Source: Desulfovibrio sp. ZJ209
GTDB lineage: Bacteria; Desulfobacterota; Desulfovibrionia; Desulfovibrionales; Desulfovibrionaceae
DNA: 64,000 nucleotides
Reading direction: 5' to 3'
Assembly (NCBI RefSeq): GCF_011039135.1
Contig: NZ_JAAKEJ010000002.1
Coordinates: 310,001 to 374,000 of the forward strand
Part shown: positions 28,393-36,529 of the stretch, piece by piece
Position numbering within the stretch: the first letter of the stretch is position 1
Layout: every line of letters begins with the position of its first letter
Notes under the pieces: model-generated
The model's input: only the letters and a program-made list of their open reading frames with translations
Databases searched by the model: none
What the model was told of the DNA's origin: nothing
Program-made: the position numbers and the translations under genes

Positions 28393-30057
28393 CTATTTGC
28401 CGAAGGGGCACTTGGGCCACGTGCAGACCTTGCAGCCCATGCAATAGCCCCCCTCGCCCATGCGCGCGGCCTCGGCGCGCGTGAAGCCGCGCCCGGCCAG
28501 CAGCCGCGGCAGCACGAGGTCAAGGAAGGTCGTCTTGGCAAACAGCGCGCAGGCCGGCACGCCCACCACCTGCATGCCGCCTTGCGCGCCCCCGGGTGTG
28601 GCGGGGATGCGCCCCACGAGGCTCATGGCCCCGGGTAGCACGGGCACGCCGTGCACGGCGTCGGTGAGGCCGGCCGCGAGCAGCACCTCGCGCGTCACGT
28701 CGTCCGGGTCCACGGACATGCCGCCCGTGGTGAGCAAAAGGTCCACGCCGGCCTCGCGCATGGCGGAAACGGCCTCGAGCATCCTTTCGCGGTCGTCGGG
28801 CACGATGTCCGTGCGCACGATGTCGCAGCCGAGGCCGGCGAGCTTGGCGGAGATGACCGGGATGAAGCGGTCCTCGATGAGGCCCTGGAAAACCTCGGTG
28901 CCGGTCACGAGGATGCCGGCTTTGGCCCGCCGCATGGGGAGCACCCGGAAGAGCGGGCCGCCTTCCAGCGCGGCGAGGGCCAGGGCAAAATTGGCGCGGG
29001 AGAGGAAGAGCGGGATGGCCCGCGTGCCCGCCACGCCCCTGCCCGCCTCCACCCTGGCCCCGTCATGGCGCGACGCGGCCATGACCTCGGGCACGAGGTT
29101 GAAGCGCAAAAGGCGCGCGGTATCCACGCAAAAAACACCGTCGATCTCGGCCTTGAAGTCGACCTTGCCCTCTTTGGGCGGGAGCTGGTAGGTGACGCCG
29201 GGGCCGGCCATGCGCCGGGCGAAGGCCTCGGCCGCCGTGTTCTCGTGGACGGCCTCCCCGGTTTCGGGGCTGTCCGTCCCCTCCTCCACCACGGCCACGC
29301 GGAAGCGGCCCATCTTCTGCAAGCGGCACACATCGCCCGCGTCGATGCGCTGGCCGGCGCGAAATTCCGGCCCCTTGAACTGCCCGGGCACGATGCGCGT
29401 CATGTCGTGGGCCGCCGTCTTGCCCACGGCCTCCTCCACGGGCACGATGCGGACGCCCCCGGGCGACGCATGCCGGGGCGCCACGCCGGCGAGGGTCTCA
29501 TAGGGGGCCTCGCCCTGGCAGCCACGGCAGATGGGGCCGTCCTCCTTGGGATAGGCCTCGCCGCAGAGCGGGCAACGGACGATGCCTTCCGCGTGGCGGC
29601 GCCCCAGGAAGCGCGGCTGGATGCGCACCTTTTCAACTTTGCAGATGCTGTCGGCCGCGGCGCGGATTTCCGCCTCGAGCCGGGCGGAATCCTGCTCGCG
29701 CTTGGGTTTTTCCTTGAAGAACCAGGCGTGGAGCTCGGGCCACGCGGCCATCTTGTCCGGGTCGAGGCTCACGCGCACGCCCTCGCCCGTGTGCTTGTCG
29801 AACAGTGTCACCGCATAGCGGCCGAGGTCGAACACCTTGAGGCGCTGGTTGCCCGTGCTGCACGCCGTCAAGAGCTGCACCGCGTCCGGCAGGCACTTGG
29901 CGGACTCCGCCACGGCCTCGAAGAGCGTACCCTCGGGGAGATGGCGCTTCGCGAGCTCCACCATGTAGGCGCCCACGAGAACGCCGGGAGCGGCGTAGCC
30001 GTGAAAATTCTCGGCCAGCGAGCGGAATTCCTCAAAGGTGTAGGCGCCAATATTCAC
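28393..30057 (-). CDS. FmdE domain-MoeA-like fusion protein
   Basis: 554 residues from a GTG with AAGGAG seven bases upstream; a longer frame further up lacks such a site. Residues about 1-190 resemble FmdE (YTFEEFRSLAENFHGYAAPG, then HAWFF) and end in a zinc-ribbon-like CPLCGEAYPKEDGPICRGC. The rest resembles the MoeA/MoCF-binding domain (TGTEVFQGLIEDRFIPVI and LLLTTGGMSVDPDDV). MoeA inserts molybdenum into molybdopterin. The C-terminus is Cys-rich (YCMGCKVCTWPKCPFGK), which could bind metal. It lies between formate dehydrogenase and other cofactor genes, fitting a role in delivering or sensing Mo for that enzyme. The exact function of such fusions is not established to my knowledge. Confidence 0.75.
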   Translation of the reverse strand: MNIGAYTFEEFRSLAENFHGYAAPGVLVGAYMVELAKRHLPEGTLFEAVAESAKCLPDAVQLLTACSTGNQRLKVFDLGRYAVTLFDKHTGEGVRVSLDPDKMAAWPELHAWFFKEKPKREQDSARLEAEIRAAADSICKVEKVRIQPRFLGRRHAEGIVRCPLCGEAYPKEDGPICRGCQGEAPYETLAGVAPRHASPGGVRIVPVEEAVGKTAAHDMTRIVPGQFKGPEFRAGQRIDAGDVCRLQKMGRFRVAVVEEGTDSPETGEAVHENTAAEAFARRMAGPGVTYQLPPKEGKVDFKAEIDGVFCVDTARLLRFNLVPEVMAASRHDGARVEAGRGVAGTRAIPLFLSRANFALALAALEGGPLFRVLPMRRAKAGILVTGTEVFQGLIEDRFIPVISAKLAGLGCDIVRTDIVPDDRERMLEAVSAMREAGVDLLLTTGGMSVDPDDVTREVLLAAGLTDAVHGVPVLPGAMSLVGRIPATPGGAQGGMQVVGVPACALFAKTTFLDLVLPRLLAGRGFTRAEAARMGEGGYCMGCKVCTWPKCPFGK

Positions 30058-30132
30058 AAGCGAACTCCTTATGGGGCAAAGAGCGCACATGGCGGAACCT
30101 TGTTTCAGCAATGCGGAATGCTGTGCGGAAGA

Positions 30133-30160
30133 TTGTAATCCATTTCGGAGAAGATTACAA
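30133..30160. promoter_or_regulatory. Inverted repeat between divergent Mo-cofactor genes
   Basis: TTGTAATC and GATTACAA form a perfect 8-bp inverted repeat 12 bases apart, in the 159-bp gap between the FmdE-MoeA gene (minus) and the MogA-like gene (plus). The position suits an operator for both. No known regulator motif is matched with confidence. Confidence 0.35.
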
Positions 30161-30216
30161 CAGGCTCTCTTCCTTATATGGAAAGGGTGCATTCCTGTAA
30201 CGTCAGGGGGTGTGGC

Positions 30217-31005
30217 ATGGAAATCAGGTGCAGTCCCTGCGACTGCCGGCAGGGGGAAGTCCTTGCTCTCGTGGCCGGTGAAGACGGGGCCCGGGACATC
30301 CATAGAATAGCGACGGCCTCCCTCGGGGCGCAAAAGCTCGCCGCCGGCTGGACGCTGGCCGACCCCGAAACCCCGGCAACGGCGCTTTTCCGGGTGGTGG
30401 GCCGCGCGTGGCGGGAGGACGCGGGGGGATGCGCGCGCTCGTGCCCCCTGCTTGAGGCGCTCGCGCCCGTGCGGGAGGGCGCCCCGCGCACCTTTCTCGC
30501 CGAAAAACGCGGCTTCGCCGCGGCCTGGGTCACCTTGTCGGACAAGGGGGCGGCCGGCGAACGCAAGGACGAGGCCGGCCCGCTCATAGGCGCCATGCTC
30601 GGCGAGGCCCTCCCCCTCGCCCTCTGCCGCGGCTTCCTCCTGCCGGACGAACCCGCGCTGTTGCGCGCCCTGCTTTCCGACCTCGCATTGCACCAGGGCT
30701 ATGACCTCGTCTGCACCACAGGGGGCACCGGGCTTTCCCCGCGCGACAGGACGCCCGAAGCCACCGAAAAGGTGCTCGACTACCTTGTGCCCGGCATGGC
30801 GCAGGCCATGATGGCGGTGAGCCTCGCGGCCACGCCGCGCGCCGTGCTTTCGCGGGCCGTGGCCGGGGTGGCGGGGCGCTGCCTCATTCTCAACCTGCCG
30901 GGTTCGCCGCGTGCCGTGCGGGAGAACCTCGGCGCGGTGCTGCCCGCGCTTGCGCATGCGCTCGCCAAGCTCGGCGGCGATGCGGCCGACTGCGGTGAGG
31001 GGTGA
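30217..31005 (+). CDS. MogA-like molybdopterin adenylyltransferase with N-terminal extension
   Basis: 262 residues from the ATG at 30217 (AGGGGGTG upstream). Residues about 100-250 show the MogA/MoaB fold: AAWVTLSDKGAAGERKDEAGP at the front, the TTGGTGLSPRDRTPEAT loop that binds molybdopterin, and LNLPGSPRAVRENL. This enzyme adenylates molybdopterin before Mo insertion. The first 95 residues carry Cys residues (CSPCDC, CARSC) and have no clear match I can name. It runs divergently from the MoeA-like gene, with moaC convergent after it. Confidence 0.78.
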   Translation: MEIRCSPCDCRQGEVLALVAGEDGARDIHRIATASLGAQKLAAGWTLADPETPATALFRVVGRAWREDAGGCARSCPLLEALAPVREGAPRTFLAEKRGFAAAWVTLSDKGAAGERKDEAGPLIGAMLGEALPLALCRGFLLPDEPALLRALLSDLALHQGYDLVCTTGGTGLSPRDRTPEATEKVLDYLVPGMAQAMMAVSLAATPRAVLSRAVAGVAGRCLILNLPGSPRAVRENLGAVLPALAHALAKLGGDAADCGEG

Positions 31006-31011
31006 ACAACC

Positions 31012-31539
31012 TCACTCCATCGCCCGCTCAAAGCCCGGGGCGCGGAATTCGCCGCTCCTGCCGCCGTTTTTGTAGAGCAGCCGCACGCTCGTGATCACGA
31101 TGTCGCGCTGCACGGCCTTGCACATGTCATAAATCACCGCCGCCGCCGTCTGCGCGGCCACGATGGCCTCCATTTCCACGCCGGTGCGCCCGGTGCAGCG
31201 GGCTTCGGCCTCGATGCGCACCCGGGGCGGCGTGTCGCCAAGCTCGAAGCGCGCGTCCACGCTGTCGAGCGGCAGGGTGTGGCAGAGCGGGATGAGCGTG
31301 GCCGTGTTCTTGGCCGCGAGGATGGCCGCAATTTTCGCGCAGGCCAGCGCGTCCCCCTTGGGGAGGGCCTTTTCCCGGAGCAACTCGAGCGTGCGGGCGG
31401 AAAGTTCCACCACGGCCTCGGCCACGGCCACGCGGCTCGTCACGGGCTTTGCGCCCACGTCCACCATGCGCGCTCGGCACCCGGCGTCAAGATGGGTGAA
31501 GCCGGCCTGTCCGCGCTCTTCCTTTTTCTTCTCCTCCAT
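31012..31539 (-). CDS. moaC: Cyclic pyranopterin monophosphate synthase
   Basis: 175 residues. MoaC converts the MoaA product into cyclic pyranopterin monophosphate, the first stable molybdenum cofactor precursor. The family signatures [16 protein letters not shown] near the N-terminus, [16 protein letters not shown] in mid-protein, and [23 protein letters not shown] with the catalytic region are intact. GGGGGGACC precedes the ATG. It converges on the MogA-like gene, the stops being only a few bases apart. Confidence 0.92.
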   Translation of the reverse strand: MEEKKKEERGQAGFTHLDAGCRARMVDVGAKPVTSRVAVAEAVVELSARTLELLREKALPKGDALACAKIAAILAAKNTATLIPLCHTLPLDSVDARFELGDTPPRVRIEAEARCTGRTGVEMEAIVAAQTAAAVIYDMCKAVQRDIVITSVRLLYKNGGRSGEFRAPGFERAME

Positions 31540-31682
31540 GGTCCCCCCGAAATGTCACGGTGCCTCAGTGGGCGCCGCAAGCGGCGCTGCGGCGAAAATC
31601 CGCCAGATTGCCTTCCGCGTCAAGGCGGCATACCAAGGGAAAAAGCGTGTTTTCCGAAGACCGCGCAAGAGGAGGAAAAATC

Positions 31683-32063
31683 ATGAACGTCGATGCGATG
31701 CTTGCGGAAATCAAGGCACGCCCCGGCTTTGCCGAGCATGTGGGCATGCTGCTCGTGCATAACGGCGTGGTGCGCGGCTGGTCGCGCGCCGGGCACGAGG
31801 CGGTCTCGTCCGTCTCCATAAGGCTTGACCGCGATAAACTCGAGGCCATCCGCCGCGAAGTTGAGGGCCGGCCGGGCATCTTCGCCGCCGAGGCGCAAGG
31901 CCGCGAGGGCACGTTCCAGCCCGGGGACGACATCCTGCTGCTGGTGGTGGCCGGCGACGTGCGCGAAAACGTCCGGGCGGCCATGGAGGAATTTCTGGAG
32001 CGCGCCAAGGGCGAGGCCGTGAGCAAGCAGGAGCACCTTGCCGAGGAGCTCCCTGCGGAATAG
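31683..32063 (+). CDS. moaE: Molybdopterin synthase catalytic subunit (MoaE-like)
   Basis: 126 residues starting at an ATG behind AAGAGGAGGAAAA. MoaE, with the small MoaD protein, adds the two dithiolene sulfurs to make molybdopterin. The region HEAVSSVSIRLDRDKLEAIRRE resembles the MoaE core, and LLLVVAGDVRENVRAAMEEFLERAK the helical part. It is shorter and more divergent than E. coli MoaE, but similar short forms occur in this bacterial group. No moaD gene is visible nearby. Confidence 0.7.
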   Translation: MNVDAMLAEIKARPGFAEHVGMLLVHNGVVRGWSRAGHEAVSSVSIRLDRDKLEAIRREVEGRPGIFAAEAQGREGTFQPGDDILLLVVAGDVRENVRAAMEEFLERAKGEAVSKQEHLAEELPAE

Positions 32064-32284
32064 CCGCGAAGCGCGGTCACGGCAGCCTTTCGGCCCGGCT
32101 TTGGCCCCCCGCTGGGAAGTTTTTTTGTGATAAACCCCGGTTTCGGGCGCCCCGCCTCTGTGCCAGCGCCAGGCGCTCCTGTTCCACGCCCCTCACAAGG
32201 CACTTGCAAGAGTGGGCGCAGAGGTTTATGCGGATGCCTGCCCGCTCACACGGGAAATTTTTGGAACCTGAGGGGGAAATTCTG

Positions 32285-34642
32285 ATGTCGGCTCAGACAG
32301 GCGGCCAGTTCGGCCAGGTATTGCGTTCGCAGGAGGGCGCGGCGGGCATCTCCCGCTGGTGGATCTTCTGCCTCGCGGTGATCATGATTTTCGGCTTTAC
32401 CATCCTGCTCACCATCACAGGCCTCGCCTTTGTGGAAAAACCGCCCATCCCGGCCCAGGTGACGGCGCCGGACGGCCGGCCGCTCTTCACCGCCAAGGAA
32501 ATCAGGGAAGGGCAGGAGGTCTTTCTCGCCAAGGGCCTCATGAGCAACGGCACGGTGTGGGGGCACGGCTCCTATCTCGGGCCCGACTTCCCGGCGCTTA
32601 CCCTGCACCGCGTGGGCGAGGTCCAGGCCGACCTGCTGGCGCGCTCCATCCACGGCAAGCCCTTTGACAGCCTCACCGAGGAGCAGCGCGACGAAATCAC
32701 GGCGCTGGTGCCCGGCAAGCTGCGCGTGAACCGCTATGACGCCAAGAGCGGCACCCTCACCTTCACGCCGGCCGAGGCCATCATTTTCGAGATGAGCCCG
32801 GCGCTCTGGCGCGAATACCTGGCGAGCCCGGTGAACAACGGCGGCCTCAAGGCCAACCTCATCACCGACCCGGAGGAGCTGCGCAAGCTCTCGGCCTATT
32901 TCTCGTGGATGGCCTGGGCCAGCGTGGCGCCGCGCCCCGGCTCGGATGTGTCCTACACCAACAATTTCCCCTATGACCCGCTGGTGGGCAACCACACGCC
33001 GACGCTGGCCTTTATCTGGAGCGCCGCGAGCCTGCTCTTCCTTTTGGGCGGCATCGGCCTGGCGCTCTTCGTGCTCGGGCGCAACCCCTCGTGGGACTGG
33101 ACGCCGGCGGCGCAAAAGCTGCTCCCGGCGGTGCCGGATCACCTCGTTTCCCCGAGCCAGGGGGCGCTCGTCAAGTTCGTCGTCGTGGTGGCGCTGCTTT
33201 TGCTCACGCAGACGCTCGTCGGCGGCGGCGTGGCCCACTTCAGGGCCGACCCGGGCAACTTCTACGGCTTTGACCTGAGCGTCATCTTCCCGAGCTCGCT
33301 GTTGCGCACCTGGCATTTGCAGCTCATGATCTTCTGGCTGGCCACGGGCTTCGTGGTGGGCGGGCTCTTTCTCTCGCGCGTGCTCGGCGGCAAGGAATAC
33401 GACGGCGAGAAAAACCTCACCAACCTGCTCTTCGCGGCCTTCGCGGTGGTGATTTTCGGCAGCCTCCTCTGCGACTGGGGCGGCATGGTCGGCTTCTGGC
33501 CCAAGCTCACCTTCTGGCTCGGCAGTCAGGGCTGGGAATATCTCGAGATCGGCCGCTTCTGGCAGTTCCTGCTCATCGCCGGGCTGCTCGGCTGGCTCGT
33601 GCTCGTGGTGCGCAACGCGTGGCCCAGCCTGGAGAACCAGGCCACCCGGGCGCTGACCATCATGTTCCTCATCTCGGCCTTCACCATCCCCTTCTTCTAC
33701 CTGCCCGCCATCTTCTATACCGGCCAGACGCACTACACCATCGTCGACACCTGGCGCTTCTGGATCATCCACCTCTGGGTGGAGGGCTTCTTCGAGCTCT
33801 TCGCCACGGCCATGGTGGCGCTCATCTTCATCGAGCTCGGCCTCGTGACCAAGCAGATGGGCCTTCGGATGATCTTCCTCGACGGCATCCTCGTGCTCAC
33901 GGGCGGCATCATCGGCACCGGCCATCACTGGTACTTCTCGGGCATGGGCTCCTTCAACATGACCATGTCCGGCTGCTTCTCGGCGCTCGAGCTCGTGCCG
34001 CTGGTGCTGCTCTGCATGGAGGCCGGCCGCTTCATCAAGACCACGGAGAACCCCTACGCGAAGGCCATGGCCCTGCGCTACCGCTGGCCCCTGCGCTTCA
34101 TCATGAGCGTGGGCTTTTGGAACTTCGTGGGCGCGGGCGTGTTCGGCTTCCTCATCAACATGCCGGTGGTGAGCTATTTCGAGATCGGCACCTACCTGAC
34201 GCCCAACCACGGGCACGCGGCCATGTTCGGCGTGTTCGGGCTGCTCTCGCTCTCGCTCTGCCTGCTCGTGCTGCGCCAGGCCAACAGCGACGAAAGCTGG
34301 GCCCATGTGGAAAAATATGTGCGCGTCTCCTTCTGGGGCTTCAACGTGGGCCTCTTGCTGATGCTCGTGCTCTCGCTGTTGCCGGCCGGCTTCCTCCAGC
34401 TCGGCGACGTGTTCGCCAACGGCTACTGGCACGCGCGCTCGCCCGAGTTCACGCAGAGCCCGCTCATGGCCTTCATCGGCTGGCTCAGGATGCCCGCGGA
34501 CCTCATCTTCATCATCTTCGGCGCCATCCCCTTCTTCATCGCGGCCCTGAAGACGTGGTCGTTCTACATCCGTGAGGGCGCGCCCAAGGATGCGGAACCC
34601 GCGGCGGAAAGCGCCGGGGAGATTGCGGAGGAAGCGAAGTAG
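32285..34642 (+). CDS. norB: Quinol-dependent nitric oxide reductase
   Basis: 785 residues of the qNor (NorZ) type: a single chain joining a NorC-like N-terminal part, with an extracytoplasmic domain between the first two helices (GQEVFLAKGLMSNGTVWGHG), to a NorB-type heme-copper oxidase body with about 14 helices. Metal-site His residues are visible in the RTWHLQLMIFWLATGF, WIIHLWVEGFFELFATAM and GTGHHWYFSG segments. It reduces two NO to N2O with quinol. The start is the ATG at 32285 (GAGGGGG upstream). It stands alone with its own terminator. With a nitrate reductase next door it probably serves NO detoxification, since no NO-forming nitrite reductase gene is in the window. Confidence 0.9.
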   Translation: MSAQTGGQFGQVLRSQEGAAGISRWWIFCLAVIMIFGFTILLTITGLAFVEKPPIPAQVTAPDGRPLFTAKEIREGQEVFLAKGLMSNGTVWGHGSYLGPDFPALTLHRVGEVQADLLARSIHGKPFDSLTEEQRDEITALVPGKLRVNRYDAKSGTLTFTPAEAIIFEMSPALWREYLASPVNNGGLKANLITDPEELRKLSAYFSWMAWASVAPRPGSDVSYTNNFPYDPLVGNHTPTLAFIWSAASLLFLLGGIGLALFVLGRNPSWDWTPAAQKLLPAVPDHLVSPSQGALVKFVVVVALLLLTQTLVGGGVAHFRADPGNFYGFDLSVIFPSSLLRTWHLQLMIFWLATGFVVGGLFLSRVLGGKEYDGEKNLTNLLFAAFAVVIFGSLLCDWGGMVGFWPKLTFWLGSQGWEYLEIGRFWQFLLIAGLLGWLVLVVRNAWPSLENQATRALTIMFLISAFTIPFFYLPAIFYTGQTHYTIVDTWRFWIIHLWVEGFFELFATAMVALIFIELGLVTKQMGLRMIFLDGILVLTGGIIGTGHHWYFSGMGSFNMTMSGCFSALELVPLVLLCMEAGRFIKTTENPYAKAMALRYRWPLRFIMSVGFWNFVGAGVFGFLINMPVVSYFEIGTYLTPNHGHAAMFGVFGLLSLSLCLLVLRQANSDESWAHVEKYVRVSFWGFNVGLLLMLVLSLLPAGFLQLGDVFANGYWHARSPEFTQSPLMAFIGWLRMPADLIFIIFGAIPFFIAALKTWSFYIREGAPKDAEPAAESAGEIAEEAK

Positions 34643-34703
34643 AGGAGAGAAGAAACTGCTGCGGGCAAGGGCGCCTGCCGGCGCCCGCAGCGGAAAAACC
34701 CAT

Positions 34704-34755
34704 AAAGCAGCGCGCATGGGGCAATCCAAGGTTGTCCCCATGCGCGCTGCTTTTT
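34704..34755. terminator. Very strong bidirectional terminator after norB
   Basis: AAAGCAGCGCGCATGGGG and its exact complement pair over 18 bp around a 14-base loop, with TTTTT overlapping the 3' end on the plus strand. It lies between norB and the convergent moaA and can serve both. Confidence 0.85.
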
Positions 34756-34799
34756 GCGAAAAAAGCGGAGTTTGCGGAGTTTATCGCCGGCGCACGGCC

Positions 34800-35795
34800 C
34801 TAGCCTCCGAGGGCGTTCATGGGGCGCGTGCCGCGTGGCGGGACTGCGCCGGCCTTCAGGAGCGTTTCGCCCAGGGGCCGGTCGAGGCAGGCCCGGTTGA
34901 GAACGCGGGCGATGTGTTCGTCCCCGAGGGCGCCCTTGTGCCGCAGCAGCCCGGCGAGCCGGTATTCCCGCCCGGAAAAGAGGCAGGTGCGCAGCGCCCC
35001 GTCGCTCGTGAGGCGCAGGCGGTTGCAGCGGCCGCAGGCATGGTCGCTGGCGGCGGCGATGAAGCCGATGCGTCCCTGCCCGTTCTCAAGGGCGAACATC
35101 CGCGCGGGCCCGGGGAAGGCCCCGGCCGGGGCTTCCGGCACGGGGAGAAGGCGCGCCCGGCTTTCCACAGCGGCCCGCACCTCCCCGATGGACCAGAAGA
35201 GCTCTTCACCCACCTGCCCCCCGAGCGGCATGAGCTCGATGAAGCGCACGTCCACGGGCATGGTCCTGGCCGCATGGATGAAGTCGTCCAGCTGGCCTCC
35301 GGTCACGCCGCGCAGGGCCACGGCGTTGATTTTAACACGCAGTCCGGCCCGCAGCAGCCCCTCCAGCGCGGCGAGCACCTGCGGCGCTTCGTCGCGACCC
35401 GTGATGCGGGCGAAGACCTCGCGGTCAAAGGCGTCCAGCGAGAGGTTGACCGAAGCGACGCCAAGCGCGCGCAAGAGCGGGATATGCGGCGCAAGGAGGC
35501 TGCCGTTGCTCGTGACGGCAAGTTGGAGGCCCGGGAAGCGCTTGCGCAGCATGGCAAGGAAGGCGTCGCAATCCTTGCGCATGAAGGGCTCGCCGCCGGT
35601 GACGCGCACCTTGCCGATGCCGCCCGTAACCGCGATGCCCACCACCCGCAGGATCTCCTCGTAGCGCAGGATGCGCTCGTGCGAGAGCGGGCGCTCCCTG
35701 TCGGGCTGCCGGCAATAGCTGCACTGGAAATTGCAGCGATCAGTCACGGAAACGCGCAAATAGCGCGCGGTGCGTCCGTGTCTGTCGAGAAGCAT
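34800..35795 (-). CDS. moaA: GTP 3',8-cyclase (molybdenum cofactor biosynthesis)
   Basis: 331 residues from the ATG at 35795 (GGGGAAAA upstream). MoaA starts cofactor synthesis by a radical SAM rearrangement of GTP. The N-terminal cluster motif is CNFQCSYC, the GGEPFMRKD motif binds SAM, and the C-terminal cluster is in CGRCNRLRLTSDGALRTC. The protein ends in Gly-Gly (MNALGG), the conserved tail needed for the GTP-side cluster. It is the last gene of a minus-strand set after mobA and the TunR-like regulator. Confidence 0.93.
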   Translation of the reverse strand: MLLDRHGRTARYLRVSVTDRCNFQCSYCRQPDRERPLSHERILRYEEILRVVGIAVTGGIGKVRVTGGEPFMRKDCDAFLAMLRKRFPGLQLAVTSNGSLLAPHIPLLRALGVASVNLSLDAFDREVFARITGRDEAPQVLAALEGLLRAGLRVKINAVALRGVTGGQLDDFIHAARTMPVDVRFIELMPLGGQVGEELFWSIGEVRAAVESRARLLPVPEAPAGAFPGPARMFALENGQGRIGFIAAASDHACGRCNRLRLTSDGALRTCLFSGREYRLAGLLRHKGALGDEHIARVLNRACLDRPLGETLLKAGAVPPRGTRPMNALGG

Positions 35796-35894
35796 GACTT
35801 TTCCCCGGGCTCTTGCGTTGGCAAGAAAAAGCAAAAATGCGCCGGGACAGTCATAAGAGATTTTTGCGCTTTGGAAAAGGTGCGGAAATGGCGT

Positions 35895-36509
35895 TTATTC
35901 CCCGCACTCCAAGCCACGCAACCGCGCAAGGTCGGCCTCGGTGTTGCAGTTGAGGAAATGGGGCGCGGCTGAAGGCGGGTAGAGCACCCTCTGGAGCCGC
36001 TCCGGGGGAATCAGGCGAAAGAGGGAGCGCTCCCCGGCGGCGAGGCCGCCCTGGAGATACGGCAGCGCCGCCACCGCGTAGACGCCCACGAGCATTTCCG
36101 CCCTGCCCGTGGCCGCGCTCGCATAGACGGTGGCGAGGGCCCCGGGCGTCGCCCGGGGCGCCAGCAGGGCGGCCAGAAGCTCCCGCGTCATGAGGGGCAG
36201 GTCGCAGGCGAGGATGAGGACGCGCCGGGCCCCGTGACCTTGCGCCGCATGAAGCGCCGCCGCCACGCCGCGGGCAGGCCCCTCCCCTTCCATTTCATCC
36301 ACAAGGCACGGATAGCCGGGCCGGGGGCGCCCGGGAGCACAGCACACCCAGGCCGGCGCCACGAGGCCGGCCACGAGCCGCCACGCGCGGGCGAGCAAAG
36401 TCTCGCCGGAAAGGGCGATTGCCGCCTTGTCCGTGCCCATGCGCGTGGAGCGGCCGCCGGCGAGCACGGCCCCGGCTGTTTTGGGCCACGCGCTCTCCAC
36501 GATTTCCAC
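35895..36509 (-). CDS. mobA: Molybdenum cofactor guanylyltransferase
   Basis: 204 residues from a GTG start with CAGGAGA upstream. MobA joins GMP to molybdopterin to give the MGD cofactor used by NarG and formate dehydrogenase. GAVLAGGRSTRMGTDKA is the nucleotide-binding signature, and LILACDLPLM carries the metal-binding Asp. It is 21 bp downstream of the TunR-like gene and 99 bp before moaA, in one direction, so the three are probably co-transcribed. Confidence 0.88.
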   Translation of the reverse strand: MEIVESAWPKTAGAVLAGGRSTRMGTDKAAIALSGETLLARAWRLVAGLVAPAWVCCAPGRPRPGYPCLVDEMEGEGPARGVAAALHAAQGHGARRVLILACDLPLMTRELLAALLAPRATPGALATVYASAATGRAEMLVGVYAVAALPYLQGGLAAGERSLFRLIPPERLQRVLYPPSAAPHFLNCNTEADLARLRGLECGE

Positions 36510-36529
36510 ACGTTCTCCTGAGAGGCGCC

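Noticed and set aside
19372-28638. Very long plus-strand open frames opposite narG and the formate dehydrogenase genes
   Set aside because: These are shadows of the highly conserved NarG, FDH alpha and FDH beta genes. They show no motifs and no start signals.
32064-32284. FNR/HcpR-type binding site before norB (TTTTGTGATAAAC)
   Set aside because: The matching half on the other side is absent, so it does not form the expected palindrome.
35796-35894. Molybdenum cofactor riboswitch before moaA
   Set aside because: The 99-base gap is too short and shows no arrangement of stems like the Moco motif.
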